A DNA stretch of 64,000 bases from contig NZ_CP060723.1 of assembly GCF_014395225.1 (NCBI RefSeq), positions 5,952,001 to 6,016,000 of the forward strand, written 5' to 3'. The DNA is from Pedobacter roseus. Lineage in GTDB: Bacteria > Bacteroidota > Bacteroidia > Sphingobacteriales > Sphingobacteriaceae. The notes beneath the pieces were generated by a model. That model was given only the letters and a program-made list of their open reading frames with translations. It made no database searches and was not told the DNA's origin. Positions 8,744 through 16,080 of the stretch are shown here, in pieces. A program made the translations under genes and the position numbers. The stretch's first letter is position 1; the number at the start of each line of letters is the position of its first letter.

Positions 8744-8778
8744 AGGTTTTTATAGTTTTCGTCATTGCTACAAAAAAT

Positions 8779-8888
8779 CGTCATTGTGAGTTTGCGATTT
8801 ATCATCGAAACAAAGCAATCTTTTATGTTGTAGAAAAAGATTGCTTCACCCATTCGCTCAATCCACTTCTTCAGTTCGCAATGACGAC
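8779..8888. repeat. CGTCATTG...CAATGACG palindromic element
   Basis: The left arm (8779-8824) ends AAGCAATCTTTT and the right arm (8834-8888) begins AAAAAGATTGCTT and ends CAATGACGAC, giving a long imperfect hairpin. The right arm overlaps the 3' end of the amidotransferase gene and supplies its final codons and stop. Confidence 0.85.
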
Positions 8889-9712
8889 TGTTTTTGCAAA
8901 TCTCCAATTGCTTTTTGCAAAAAATTAGGTAAAATAATACTTTGGGTAAGCACAATCCTTGCCGGATCGTCTAAACTGTTTAACATATCGAGGTATTTCT
9001 GCTCCCCGTGCATATCGCTAATTGCTTTTTTCTTTTCGTCCTGAAGCAAATACATTTTCATGCCCACCGGATCGGCTTCCGGGTGAAATTGTGTGCCAAT
9101 AATTTCATCTGAAAAGCGGATCGACATCATACAACGTTCTAATTCGATATGTTTACGTTCTTTCTCAATGGCTAATAGTTTAGCTCCTTTGCGTTCAAAA
9201 GCTTCAAAATCGGGTTCAATCACCTGCCAGTCGCGGCTGTCAACAGAAAAGAAAGGATTGGTGATGCCATTAAAAATTTCATCTTTTTCTCCATCTTCGG
9301 TCAGTGTAATCGGGAAAATCCCAAAAGCATTCGACCTCCGCTCAGTCACATTGCCCAACTCATATTTTCTGCAGGCCAATTGAAAGGAATGGCAGATTAA
9401 AAAAGCATATTTTTTTCTGTGTTCGCTTTTTTGATTAAAAGCTTCAATCTGGTCGAGCAGGTTAAAGAAATCATTTTCCCATTTCTCTCCTTTGCTTTCA
9501 ATCGGGCTCCCTGGTCCACCGCTAGAAATATAAGCATCATAGCCGATGCCTGGTATTTCGCCTTTTTGCCTTAAATCAAAAATATCAAAGATTAAATCGA
9601 TATTGTTTTCAATTCTGAAACGGGATAAAATTTCCTGAATCCCCCGCATACCCTGATTAGGTGCGCCGTTATTCATGTCAATAACGGCTACCTTTAAGCT
9701 TCTTTTATCCAT
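8858..9712 (-). CDS. Class I glutamine amidotransferase domain protein
   Basis: A 284-residue class I (triad) amidotransferase-like protein. The nucleophile-elbow cysteine is C107 in FLICHSFQLA and the His-Glu pair is H210/E212 in TQFHPEAD. SSGGPGSP (63-70) is the oxyanion-loop region. The elbow reads CHSFQ rather than the usual CxGxQ, so the substrate channel may differ. Such domains release ammonia from glutamine for a partner enzyme or hydrolyse gamma-glutamyl bonds. It begins six bases after the GCS2 ligase gene and is surely co-transcribed with it. The last ten or so codons and the stop lie inside a repeat element, so the C-terminus is probably not ancestral. Confidence 0.88.
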   Translation of the reverse strand: MDKRSLKVAVIDMNNGAPNQGMRGIQEILSRFRIENNIDLIFDIFDLRQKGEIPGIGYDAYISSGGPGSPIESKGEKWENDFFNLLDQIEAFNQKSEHRKKYAFLICHSFQLACRKYELGNVTERRSNAFGIFPITLTEDGEKDEIFNGITNPFFSVDSRDWQVIEPDFEAFERKGAKLLAIEKERKHIELERCMMSIRFSDEIIGTQFHPEADPVGMKMYLLQDEKKKAISDMHGEQKYLDMLNSLDDPARIVLTQSIILPNFLQKAIGDLQKQSSLRTEEVD

Positions 9713-9718
9713 TTTAAA

Positions 9719-10819
9719 TTACTTTGCGCCTATAAGTGTTTGAGTGGTAATGTAATCTACCACGGCCTCAAAGTTACCAGTTTGCTGGTAAACAGCCAAC
9801 TGTCTGTCTGCTCCGGTACCATGCTCCAGAATTTTGTGTACATAATTAATGTCTTCACGGCAACCTAACTCATCCACTACATCATCAACAAAATCCAATA
9901 ATTCTAAAACAAGGTTGCGGCAGTTTACTTCCATTTCTTTACCGAAATCGATCAGATTGCCATCAATACCATAACGTGCAGCCCGCCATTTATTTTCGTT
10001 GATCAACGCTCTTGAATAAGATATAAACTCCATATTCTGCAAACGCAGTTTATATAGTTTAGCACATAATGCCTGAAATAATGCCGTAAATGCCATGGTT
10101 TCATCGATCAGCATCGGGCAATCGCAAATTCTGAACTCCACCGTATCAAAAAATGGATGCACTCGGATGTCCCACCAAATTTTCTTTGCATTATCCATGC
10201 AATTGGTTTTGATGAGCAGTTTCACATAATTGTCGTAATCTTCAATGCTGTTAAAAATATCAGGAATACCTGTACGCGGAAATTTATCGAAAATTTTAGT
10301 TCGGAAAGATTTGTAACCTGTATTTCTCGATTCCCAAAAAGGTGAATTGGTTGATAAGGCAAAAACGTGGGGCAGAAAATACCTCACCTGATTGGCAATA
10401 TGGATAGCCAGCTCACGCGATTGAAAGCCAACATGTACATGCAGCCCAAAAATAAGGTTAGAACGGGCAGCCTCCTGCAGCTCGTTAACAATTTCGTTGT
10501 AGCGGGGATGTTCGGTAATCAATTGTTTTTCCCAATGTGAAAATGGGTGGGTACCAGCGGCACCGATTCTCAAACCCTGTTCTCCGGCAAGTTGCGATAC
10601 GGTGTAGCGCAACTGCGAAATTTCTTTACGGGCTTCGGTGGTGGTTTTGCAAATTCCGGTTCCTACTTCAACCACGGCCTGGTGCATTTCTGCCTTTACC
10701 TGGTCTTTGTGAATTTTTTGTGCGGCCTCTACAATTTTTTGGTCATGCGAAGTAAGCTCTCGGGTAACGGGATCAATTACCATGTACTCTTCTTCTATGC
10801 CCAGCGTAAACTCGTTCAT
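9719..10819 (-). CDS. GCS2-family carboxylate-amine ligase (YbdK-like)
   Basis: A 366-residue member of the glutamate-cysteine ligase family 2. Motifs seen in order are GIEEEYMVID (7-16, metal and ATP binding), GLHVHVG (about 125-131), the WWDIRVHP segment, EFRICDCP and NKWRAARYG. These are hallmarks of YbdK-type enzymes, which join a carboxylate to an amine through an acyl phosphate. Genuine glutathione synthesis is not implied, and no glutathione synthetase is in the window. The ATG at 10819 begins four residues before the first motif. It sits 29 bases after the RimK-like gene and six bases before the amidotransferase gene, the core of a multi-ligase operon. Confidence 0.92.
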   Translation of the reverse strand: MNEFTLGIEEEYMVIDPVTRELTSHDQKIVEAAQKIHKDQVKAEMHQAVVEVGTGICKTTTEARKEISQLRYTVSQLAGEQGLRIGAAGTHPFSHWEKQLITEHPRYNEIVNELQEAARSNLIFGLHVHVGFQSRELAIHIANQVRYFLPHVFALSTNSPFWESRNTGYKSFRTKIFDKFPRTGIPDIFNSIEDYDNYVKLLIKTNCMDNAKKIWWDIRVHPFFDTVEFRICDCPMLIDETMAFTALFQALCAKLYKLRLQNMEFISYSRALINENKWRAARYGIDGNLIDFGKEMEVNCRNLVLELLDFVDDVVDELGCREDINYVHKILEHGTGADRQLAVYQQTGNFEAVVDYITTQTLIGAK

Positions 10820-10848
10820 GTTAGTATTGATTAGAATTTAAATCCCAA

Positions 10849-11904
10849 TTATTTTTTTGCTGTTGCTTTTTTAGGCTTTGCAGGCGCTTTTTCTGTTGCG
10901 GTAGCTTTTTTTACTGTTGCCGTTTTAGCCGCTTTTGGAGCTGATTTTGTAATTAATGGTTTGCCACCAACAGAGGCTTTAATGTATTCGCCCCAGGTTA
11001 AATTATCCTGACCATCTTTTTGTGCTTTCGCTCTTTCTATGGCATAATTGGCTGTGGTTTCTACCACCCAATCAAAATTTTCCTGACCAACGCTATTGAT
11101 GTCTGCATCTGGTGCAGGGTTACAAAAATCGATTGCAATAGGCACCCCATCGCGCACTGCGAATTCTACCGTATTAAAGTCGTATCCTAAATATTGACAT
11201 AATTTAAGTGTGTATTCTTCTACTGTTTTAAGCAGTTTCGGATCAGGCGATTTTCCTTCTGTTGCATAACGTAAATGGTGAGGGTTGCGGGGATCATACT
11301 GCATAATGCGTACATGTTTACCCCCAATGCAATAACACCTGAAATACTCTTCAAAAATGATTTCTTCCTGCAAAAGCATCACCAATTGTTGCGTGCCGCT
11401 ATGTTTGTCGAAAAAATCTTCTTTATTGTGTAATTTGTAAACATCTCTCCAGCCGCCACCGTCGTAGGGTTTCATGTAAGCCGGGAAGCCTGTGTATTCG
11501 AAAATAGCATCCCAGTCTAATGGCATGGCTAGATTAGAAAAAGATTCGCCTGTGGTTCCAGTAGGATGTTCTCTTGAAGGTATTAATGCTGTTTTGGGTA
11601 CAGGCACACCAATCTGTTCGGCCAGTGCATTATTGAAAAATTTTTCGTCGGCACTCCACCAAAATGGATTGTTGATTACTGCGGTTCCGGTAATGGCTGC
11701 ATTTTTTAAAGATGCACGGTAAAAAGGCACATCCTGCGAAATGCGGTCGATGATGACTGAATAGCCTAACGGTACATTCTGAAATATTTTGTCGATTTTA
11801 ACAGCTTCGGCGGTAATGCCTTTTTCTGCTTTTTGATTGATCCTTTCGATTACGGCTTCAGGAAAAGAACGCTCCTGTCCGAATAAAATCCCTATTTTTT
11901 TCAT
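10849..11904 (-). CDS. RimK-like ATP-grasp ligase with a Lys/Ala-rich C-terminal tail
   Basis: A 351-residue ATP-grasp enzyme. Visible features are an N-terminal Rossmann-like domain (KKIGILFGQERSFPEAVI), AYMKPYDGGGWRDVY (the lysine plus glycine loop, about 147-161), LLQEEIIFEEYFRCYCIGG (about 178-196) and the metal-binding end IAIDFCNPAPDADI. It probably adds an amino acid or amine to a carboxylate, like RimK or D-Ala-D-Ala ligase; the substrate is unknown. The last 30 residues are almost only Lys, Ala, Thr and Pro, resembling histone H1-like tails, and are not part of the catalytic fold. It is the second gene of the minus-strand ligase cluster, 103 bases after the esterase. Confidence 0.85.
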   Translation of the reverse strand: MKKIGILFGQERSFPEAVIERINQKAEKGITAEAVKIDKIFQNVPLGYSVIIDRISQDVPFYRASLKNAAITGTAVINNPFWWSADEKFFNNALAEQIGVPVPKTALIPSREHPTGTTGESFSNLAMPLDWDAIFEYTGFPAYMKPYDGGGWRDVYKLHNKEDFFDKHSGTQQLVMLLQEEIIFEEYFRCYCIGGKHVRIMQYDPRNPHHLRYATEGKSPDPKLLKTVEEYTLKLCQYLGYDFNTVEFAVRDGVPIAIDFCNPAPDADINSVGQENFDWVVETTANYAIERAKAQKDGQDNLTWGEYIKASVGGKPLITKSAPKAAKTATVKKATATEKAPAKPKKATAKK

Positions 11905-12007
11905 TGGTACTATTTTAGTTTAATTGTTTAACTGGTTAATCGGTTAATTGTTTGATTATTATAGTCTAATCGACTTTGGATTTAGAACTCGGGATTTAGG
12001 ACTAAAT

Positions 12008-12715
12008 CTATAACTGTGCAATATAATTCGGAAACATCTCTCTCCAGATCGGCCAGTCGTGGTCGGCATTTTGTCTGATATCCAGCCAGTGATCGATGCC
12101 TTTTTTGTTTAGGATCTCTGATAAACGCTCATTGTCTGGTCTGCACATGTCGCGGTCGGTTGTACCCAACACAATTTTCATGTAATGCAGTTCGGGGTTG
12201 CTGTTGTTTAAAAGGTTATCTACAGGATTATTGAAATAAACATCGTCGTTGTAAAAACCATCCAGCTGGCCAGAAATATCAAATGCGCCGCTCATGCTAA
12301 ACATGTGGCTCACCAGCCATGGGTGCCTGAAAGCGAAATTTGCAGCATGATAGCCTCCAAAACTACAACCAGCAGTAATAATTTTACTGTGTCCGGTTTC
12401 CTGGCGGGCCAGAGGCGCAACTTCTTCAAGCAGGTATTTGTCATACCAGATGTGGTTCTTAACCCGCTCTGCGGGATGAATACTTTTGTTGTACCAGCTC
12501 AATTTGTCAACTCCATCAGGACAATAAATCTTAATTTTTCCCTCATTAATGAATCCTTCAACAGAATCTATCAACTTGAAATCCTTATTTTCGAAATATC
12601 GCCCCATGCTTGTTGGGAACAGCAGAATGGGGATACCACCGTGACCAAAGATGAGCATGTCGATTTCGCCACTTAAATTCGGGCTGTACCATTTCTTATG
12701 TTCTTCTTTAACCAT
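12008..12715 (-). CDS. Alpha/beta-hydrolase esterase (putative esterase family)
   Basis: A 235-residue cytoplasmic alpha/beta hydrolase of the enterochelin-esterase-like group. The nucleophile elbow is AGCSFGG with S118, and the likely histidine is H219 in NADHDWPIW, with an acid near D187 (GTTDRD). It starts a minus-strand cluster of amide ligases, and a second, different esterase is divergently transcribed 181 bases away. A role in trimming or releasing the cluster product is possible but unproven. The ATG at 12715 is the only good start. The 103-base gap to the next gene holds TTAATTGTTTAACTGG-like repeat words, so co-transcription here is less certain than for later genes. Confidence 0.85.
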   Translation of the reverse strand: MVKEEHKKWYSPNLSGEIDMLIFGHGGIPILLFPTSMGRYFENKDFKLIDSVEGFINEGKIKIYCPDGVDKLSWYNKSIHPAERVKNHIWYDKYLLEEVAPLARQETGHSKIITAGCSFGGYHAANFAFRHPWLVSHMFSMSGAFDISGQLDGFYNDDVYFNNPVDNLLNNSNPELHYMKIVLGTTDRDMCRPDNERLSEILNKKGIDHWLDIRQNADHDWPIWREMFPNYIAQL

Positions 12716-12844
12716 AATAAAAATTGAATGACTTAAGGTATAAATTTAAATCTGTAAAAAGAATAGTTTAAGACCTAAATTGATGTAAAATCAAAGTGAA
12801 ATGTAAAAATTAAGCTTTGGTAATTAATAGTTTAGCAAGATTTG

Positions 12845-12852
12845 TACCTTTG
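12845..12852 (+). promoter_or_regulatory. Bacteroidota -7 promoter element before the divergent esterase
   Basis: TACCTTTG matches the TAnnTTTG -7 consensus 45 bases before the ATG. No good -33 TTG lies at 19-base spacing, so this is a partial match. Confidence 0.5.
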
Positions 12853-12896
12853 CCCCGAAATTCTGGGGCTACAGCCACGTGTTAGGGGATTTGATT

Positions 12897-13709
12897 ATGA
12901 TGTACACAACAATTTTATCGGTAAAAGTTAATATCAGCAACTTTAAAATACCATCTGCTTATTTAAAGCACGAGGTAGAAATAGATATTTACACACCTGA
13001 AGGTATTTTAGGAAATGAAAAAATAGAACTTCTATTCTTAAATGACGGACAGGATATTGCCAAGATGGACTTTAAACGGATTTTGGAAGATGCTCATCAT
13101 GGCAAAAGGAACCATAGGTTAATTGTTGTGGCCATTAAAGCGTCAGATGACCGTTTAATGGAATATGGGGTAGCAGGGGTGCCCGATTTTAAAGGCCGTG
13201 GTGCTAAAGCCCAACTTTACAGCGATTTTGTAATTAAAGAATTACTGCCTTTTGTTAAAAAGAAAATTGCAATGCCCATAACCGGTAGGGTTGGTTTTGC
13301 AGGTTTCTCTTTAGGTGGTTTATCTGCTTTCGATATTGCCTGGAACAATCCCACTGCTTTTGATGCCATCGGTGTTTTTTCGGGTGCATTTTGGTGGAGA
13401 AAAAAGGATCTGGCAGATGGTTATACCGATGCCGACCGCATTATGCATGCAAAAATCGAAAATACAGCTACCAAAGCTGATATGAAATTCTGGTTGATGA
13501 CCGGAACGGAAGATGAAAAGGCCGATCGGAATAAAAATATGATTATCGATTCGATCGATGATACGATTGATATTGTAAAAATCCTCTTGAATAAAGGTTA
13601 TAAAAGACCCGAAAATGTTTTTTATTATGAAAAAGTGGGCGGTAAACACGATGTTCCAACCTGGGAAAGTGTAATGCCTGCCTTTTTGGATTGGGCATTT
13701 GAGGTTTAG
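12897..13709 (+). CDS. Alpha/beta-hydrolase, enterochelin-esterase-like
   Basis: A protein of about 270 residues with the nucleophile elbow GFSLGG and a C-terminal GGKHDVPTW that supplies the catalytic histidine. LFLNDGQD and GVPDFKGRGAKAQLYSDFVIKELLPF are typical of the Fes/YieL-like esterase group. There is no signal peptide, so it acts in the cytoplasm. I start at the ATG ATG pair (12897/12900) rather than the upstream GTG at 12879, because the TAnnTTTG box then leaves a short normal leader. It is transcribed away from the ligase cluster and may share its control region. Its substrate is unknown. Confidence 0.85.
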   Translation: MMYTTILSVKVNISNFKIPSAYLKHEVEIDIYTPEGILGNEKIELLFLNDGQDIAKMDFKRILEDAHHGKRNHRLIVVAIKASDDRLMEYGVAGVPDFKGRGAKAQLYSDFVIKELLPFVKKKIAMPITGRVGFAGFSLGGLSAFDIAWNNPTAFDAIGVFSGAFWWRKKDLADGYTDADRIMHAKIENTATKADMKFWLMTGTEDEKADRNKNMIIDSIDDTIDIVKILLNKGYKRPENVFYYEKVGGKHDVPTWESVMPAFLDWAFEV

Positions 13710-13731
13710 TGATAGAATCGATAAGTATGGT

Positions 13732-13814
13732 CGTCATTCCCGCGCATGCGGGAATCGTAATACAAGCGCTTTAAGATTCCCAATCGACCCGATAGCTATC
13801 GGGTTGGGAATGAC
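13732..13814. repeat. Compound CGTCATTCCC...GGGAATGAC palindromic element
   Basis: An inner 8-bp palindrome ATTCCCGC-GCAT-GCGGGAAT (13736-13755) is followed by a second hairpin with the centre CCCGATAGCTATCGGG and arms TTCCCAA/TTGGGAA. The whole begins CGTCATTCCC and ends GGGAATGAC. It fills the gap between convergent genes and could also end transcription. Confidence 0.8.
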
Positions 13815-13828
13815 AATCGATCGCATGG

Positions 13829-14506
13829 CTATTTATACTTCAAAAAAATACCGGTATCAAAAATGGTCCATAGGCAGCTTCGTTGTCTGCAACTTTTTAA
13901 AGCACCATTGGCCCAGGTATTGCAGGTTTTAAAAATGCTGTAACTTCCATTGGCTTCATAAAAAGCATCACCAATATCGTAGTGAATGTTTGATTTAACG
14001 CTTATTAAACGTCCGGATTCATCTTTTGTAAAACTATTTAAAATGTAATCGATCAATAACTGGTATTGTACTTTGCTGATCATTATTTTTTTACAGTTTA
14101 CATCTTCTACAATGTTTTTATAGTATGTGGTATGCATGGCCGAAGTGCTCAATCCGGAGATGGCCCTTAAGCCGTTGCTAAGCTTCAAGTCTGAAAATTC
14201 TGGTGTTTCGAGGTAGAATTTTTTATCGCCCCAGCCCATAGCCAGGTATCGATAAGTGCTATCAGCCTCTAAGGTGTTTTGATAACTGATTTCTTTTGTC
14301 CAGTTTATTTGGCCGGTAACCGCGGGGACCACAATGTCGGTATGTACACCATTCGTCATAATATAAATGGCAATTTCTTTTGGGTTTGTTGGATTGGCGT
14401 TTATGGTAATACGCGAGCAGCAAAAAGCAGTGAGGAAGTAAATTCCAATCAATGCGATAAAAACTACTAAAAATCTGCCTGTATATTTTAAAGTCCTCTT
14501 ATTCAT
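13829..14506 (-). CDS. DUF2459 (TIGR02117-type) membrane-anchored protein
   Basis: A 225-residue protein starting at the ATG at 14506, after which a hydrophobic anchor (about 11-29) ends in TAFCC, possibly a lipoprotein site. The body carries TNGVHTDIVVP and LAMGWGDKKFYLETP, which mark the DUF2459 family, and a late CNTWANGALK. The family was first noted near urease genes but is common elsewhere; no urease is nearby. The conserved His, Cys and Asn suggest a papain-like cysteine hydrolase fold, which is inference. The longer open frame upstream has no support. Confidence 0.8.
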   Translation of the reverse strand: MNKRTLKYTGRFLVVFIALIGIYFLTAFCCSRITINANPTNPKEIAIYIMTNGVHTDIVVPAVTGQINWTKEISYQNTLEADSTYRYLAMGWGDKKFYLETPEFSDLKLSNGLRAISGLSTSAMHTTYYKNIVEDVNCKKIMISKVQYQLLIDYILNSFTKDESGRLISVKSNIHYDIGDAFYEANGSYSIFKTCNTWANGALKSCRQRSCLWTIFDTGIFLKYK

Positions 14507-14648
14507 TCCAATCAGCTTGTTACAATTAATACAACAGCGGCATTTTTGGTAACCCAAATTTGCGGAAAAATTTTATCTATCGATTTTATTGATGGCAGTA
14601 TCGAAAAACATGATTTTTTCACATTTAAGTTATTCCTACCTTGACCGG

Positions 14649-15101
14649 ATGATAAAAGGATTATTTGAAACACATATTTATGTGGAGGACTTACAAAGAT
14701 CGATCGATTTTTACAGCAATGTTTTAGGTTTAACCCAATGCCACTATGAAGAAGAACGCAAAATTGCCTTTTTCTGGATCGGTAAACCGCAGGAAGCCAT
14801 GTTGGGGATTTGGGAAAAGCCAAAAAATGAAATTGATATCAGGCATTTTGCTTTTCGTTGCGACGTGGATGATATAGTAAATAAATCAGTCCAGTTTCTC
14901 GAATCTAAGCAGCTTCAACCTTATAATCGTCTCAATAGTGGTGGTAACGAACCCATGGTTTTTGCCTGGATGCCCGCTGTAGCCATTTATTTTGACGATC
15001 CGGATGGGCATGCGCTCGAATTCATTGCCATTCTGGAAGGAGAAGCGAGGCCAGAGCTGGGGGTGGTTTCATATCAGGATTGGCTAAATAGAAATATTTA
15101 A
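14649..15101 (+). CDS. VOC family (glyoxalase/bleomycin-resistance fold) protein
   Basis: A 150-residue single vicinal-oxygen-chelate protein. It begins FETHIYVEDLQRSIDFYSNVLGL, the typical first beta-alpha-beta unit, with the metal-ligand histidine at H9. The second half ends IYFDDPDGHALEFIAIL, with the second histidine and the glutamate. Members include glyoxalases, dioxygenases and resistance proteins, and I cannot tell which this is. I chose the ATG at 14649 because the fold starts there; a TACCTTGA -7-like box lies just upstream. It stands alone between DUF2459 (divergent) and a repeat-containing spacer. Confidence 0.88.
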   Translation: MIKGLFETHIYVEDLQRSIDFYSNVLGLTQCHYEEERKIAFFWIGKPQEAMLGIWEKPKNEIDIRHFAFRCDVDDIVNKSVQFLESKQLQPYNRLNSGGNEPMVFAWMPAVAIYFDDPDGHALEFIAILEGEARPELGVVSYQDWLNRNI

Positions 15102-15149
15102 GCTTGCTAAGAAGTGTTGCCTTTTGGATGCAGTTTAAATTTTTTTTCC

Positions 15150-15340
15150 GCTCTATGCCGCGGTGGCATGGTACTTTGGAGCGCCAAAGTACCCAAAGCG
15201 CTTTGTCAATCCAGCAATGTGCTTCCACACAAGCCCATTTCGCATCAAAAAAACAGTGGCACTTTGTTTTGTTTGTTAGAAGCAGGTGAGTGGATTTTGC
15301 AAATATGAAACACAAAACCACTGCGTTTGAGGTTTGGTAG
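15150..15340. repeat. Intergenic element with perfect palindrome GGTACTTTGG-AGCG-CCAAAGTACC
   Basis: Bases 15168-15191 form a perfect 10-bp inverted repeat with a four-base loop, followed by CCAAAGCGCTTTG, itself palindromic. Such sequence is typical of a dispersed intergenic element rather than of coding DNA. The 395-base gap 15102-15496 holds this and an otherwise featureless stretch; short open frames here overlap the repeat and have no support. Confidence 0.7.
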
Positions 15341-15496
15341 TGCTAATTGTTCTTTGCTGCAACTGTTTTTTTGATTTCCCGCACCTGGGATTGACGGCAT
15401 TCTTCGGTAAAGCCTGCTAGTTTTTCAGCGCAAGTTAGCGTAAAGCATAAGTGATGCTTACAGGAATGTATTTACACTGCAGAAAAGCTTTGAATA

Positions 15497-15853
15497 TTAA
15501 CCGGCAATTGTTTGCAAGGCCTCTGCTGTCGATGGTAGGAAATTTATATGTTTGCCCTTATTACTTTCGTAAATAAAATCTTTAAGGCTTTTACTTGGTG
15601 CGCTAAAATCGCCGACAATAGCCAGGCTTACCCGATAATTTGAGAATTTTTGAAGAATTTCTCCTGCTATTCCGTTTTTCAGGTCGAAGAAATCGGGGAT
15701 GATATTTTGTTTGTGGATGATGATTTTATCAAAACCCTGGTAATATAGGTTCCCCAATAAGTCTAAGCCATCTACTGCATCATTAATAATAATTTCTTCT
15801 GAGATAACCTCTGCAATATTGATATTATTGATGGTATGCATTTCAATTTTCAT
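15497..15853 (-). CDS. DUF4180 domain-containing protein
   Basis: A 118-residue soluble protein that appears to be a complete DUF4180 domain: an N-terminal strand pair, DAVDGLDLLGNLYYQGFDKIIIHKQNI (about 26-52), DFFDLKNGIAGEILQKFSNY, then VAIVGDFS-like LAIVGDFSAPSKSLKDFIYESN. The conserved DFFDLKxGxAGEILQK is the family signature and resembles STAS-like folds. Function is unknown. The ATG at 15853 is clear and the gene stands alone. Confidence 0.88.
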   Translation of the reverse strand: MKIEMHTINNINIAEVISEEIIINDAVDGLDLLGNLYYQGFDKIIIHKQNIIPDFFDLKNGIAGEILQKFSNYRVSLAIVGDFSAPSKSLKDFIYESNKGKHINFLPSTAEALQTIAG

Positions 15854-16028
15854 CTGTAATTAGTAAGTGTTAGCTGTTATAACTTATTGCAGCTAATTTA
15901 AAGATTAAGTTTTCTTTTAAACATTTTGTTCAAACCTGCAATTGGTTAAAAAAAGAACTGCTCCACCTTTCTGTTTAAAAATGAGATAATTGCAACATTA
16001 TCATAGCATTAAATAGTGAGCTATATAG

Positions 16029-16058
16029 TTGAAAATCCATTTCTAAACACTATCTTTG
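16029..16058 (+). promoter_or_regulatory. Bacteroidota-type promoter of typA (TTG-N19-TATCTTTG)
   Basis: TTG at 16029-16031 is followed after exactly 19 bases by TATCTTTG at 16051-16058, an excellent match to the -33/-7 consensus of the primary sigma factor in this phylum. It lies 22 bases before the typA ATG. Confidence 0.8.
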
Positions 16059-16080
16059 CGCCAAATTTGAGGCGCATTTT

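Noticed and set aside
8740..8955. Minus-strand frame of 71 codons overlapping the amidotransferase end
   Set aside because: It is mostly the repeat arms and the antiparallel frame of the real gene end.
9719..10819. Glutathione biosynthesis operon
   Set aside because: The ligase is of the YbdK type and no glutathione synthetase with a matching context is visible; the two ATP-grasp proteins are not of the GshB type by motif.
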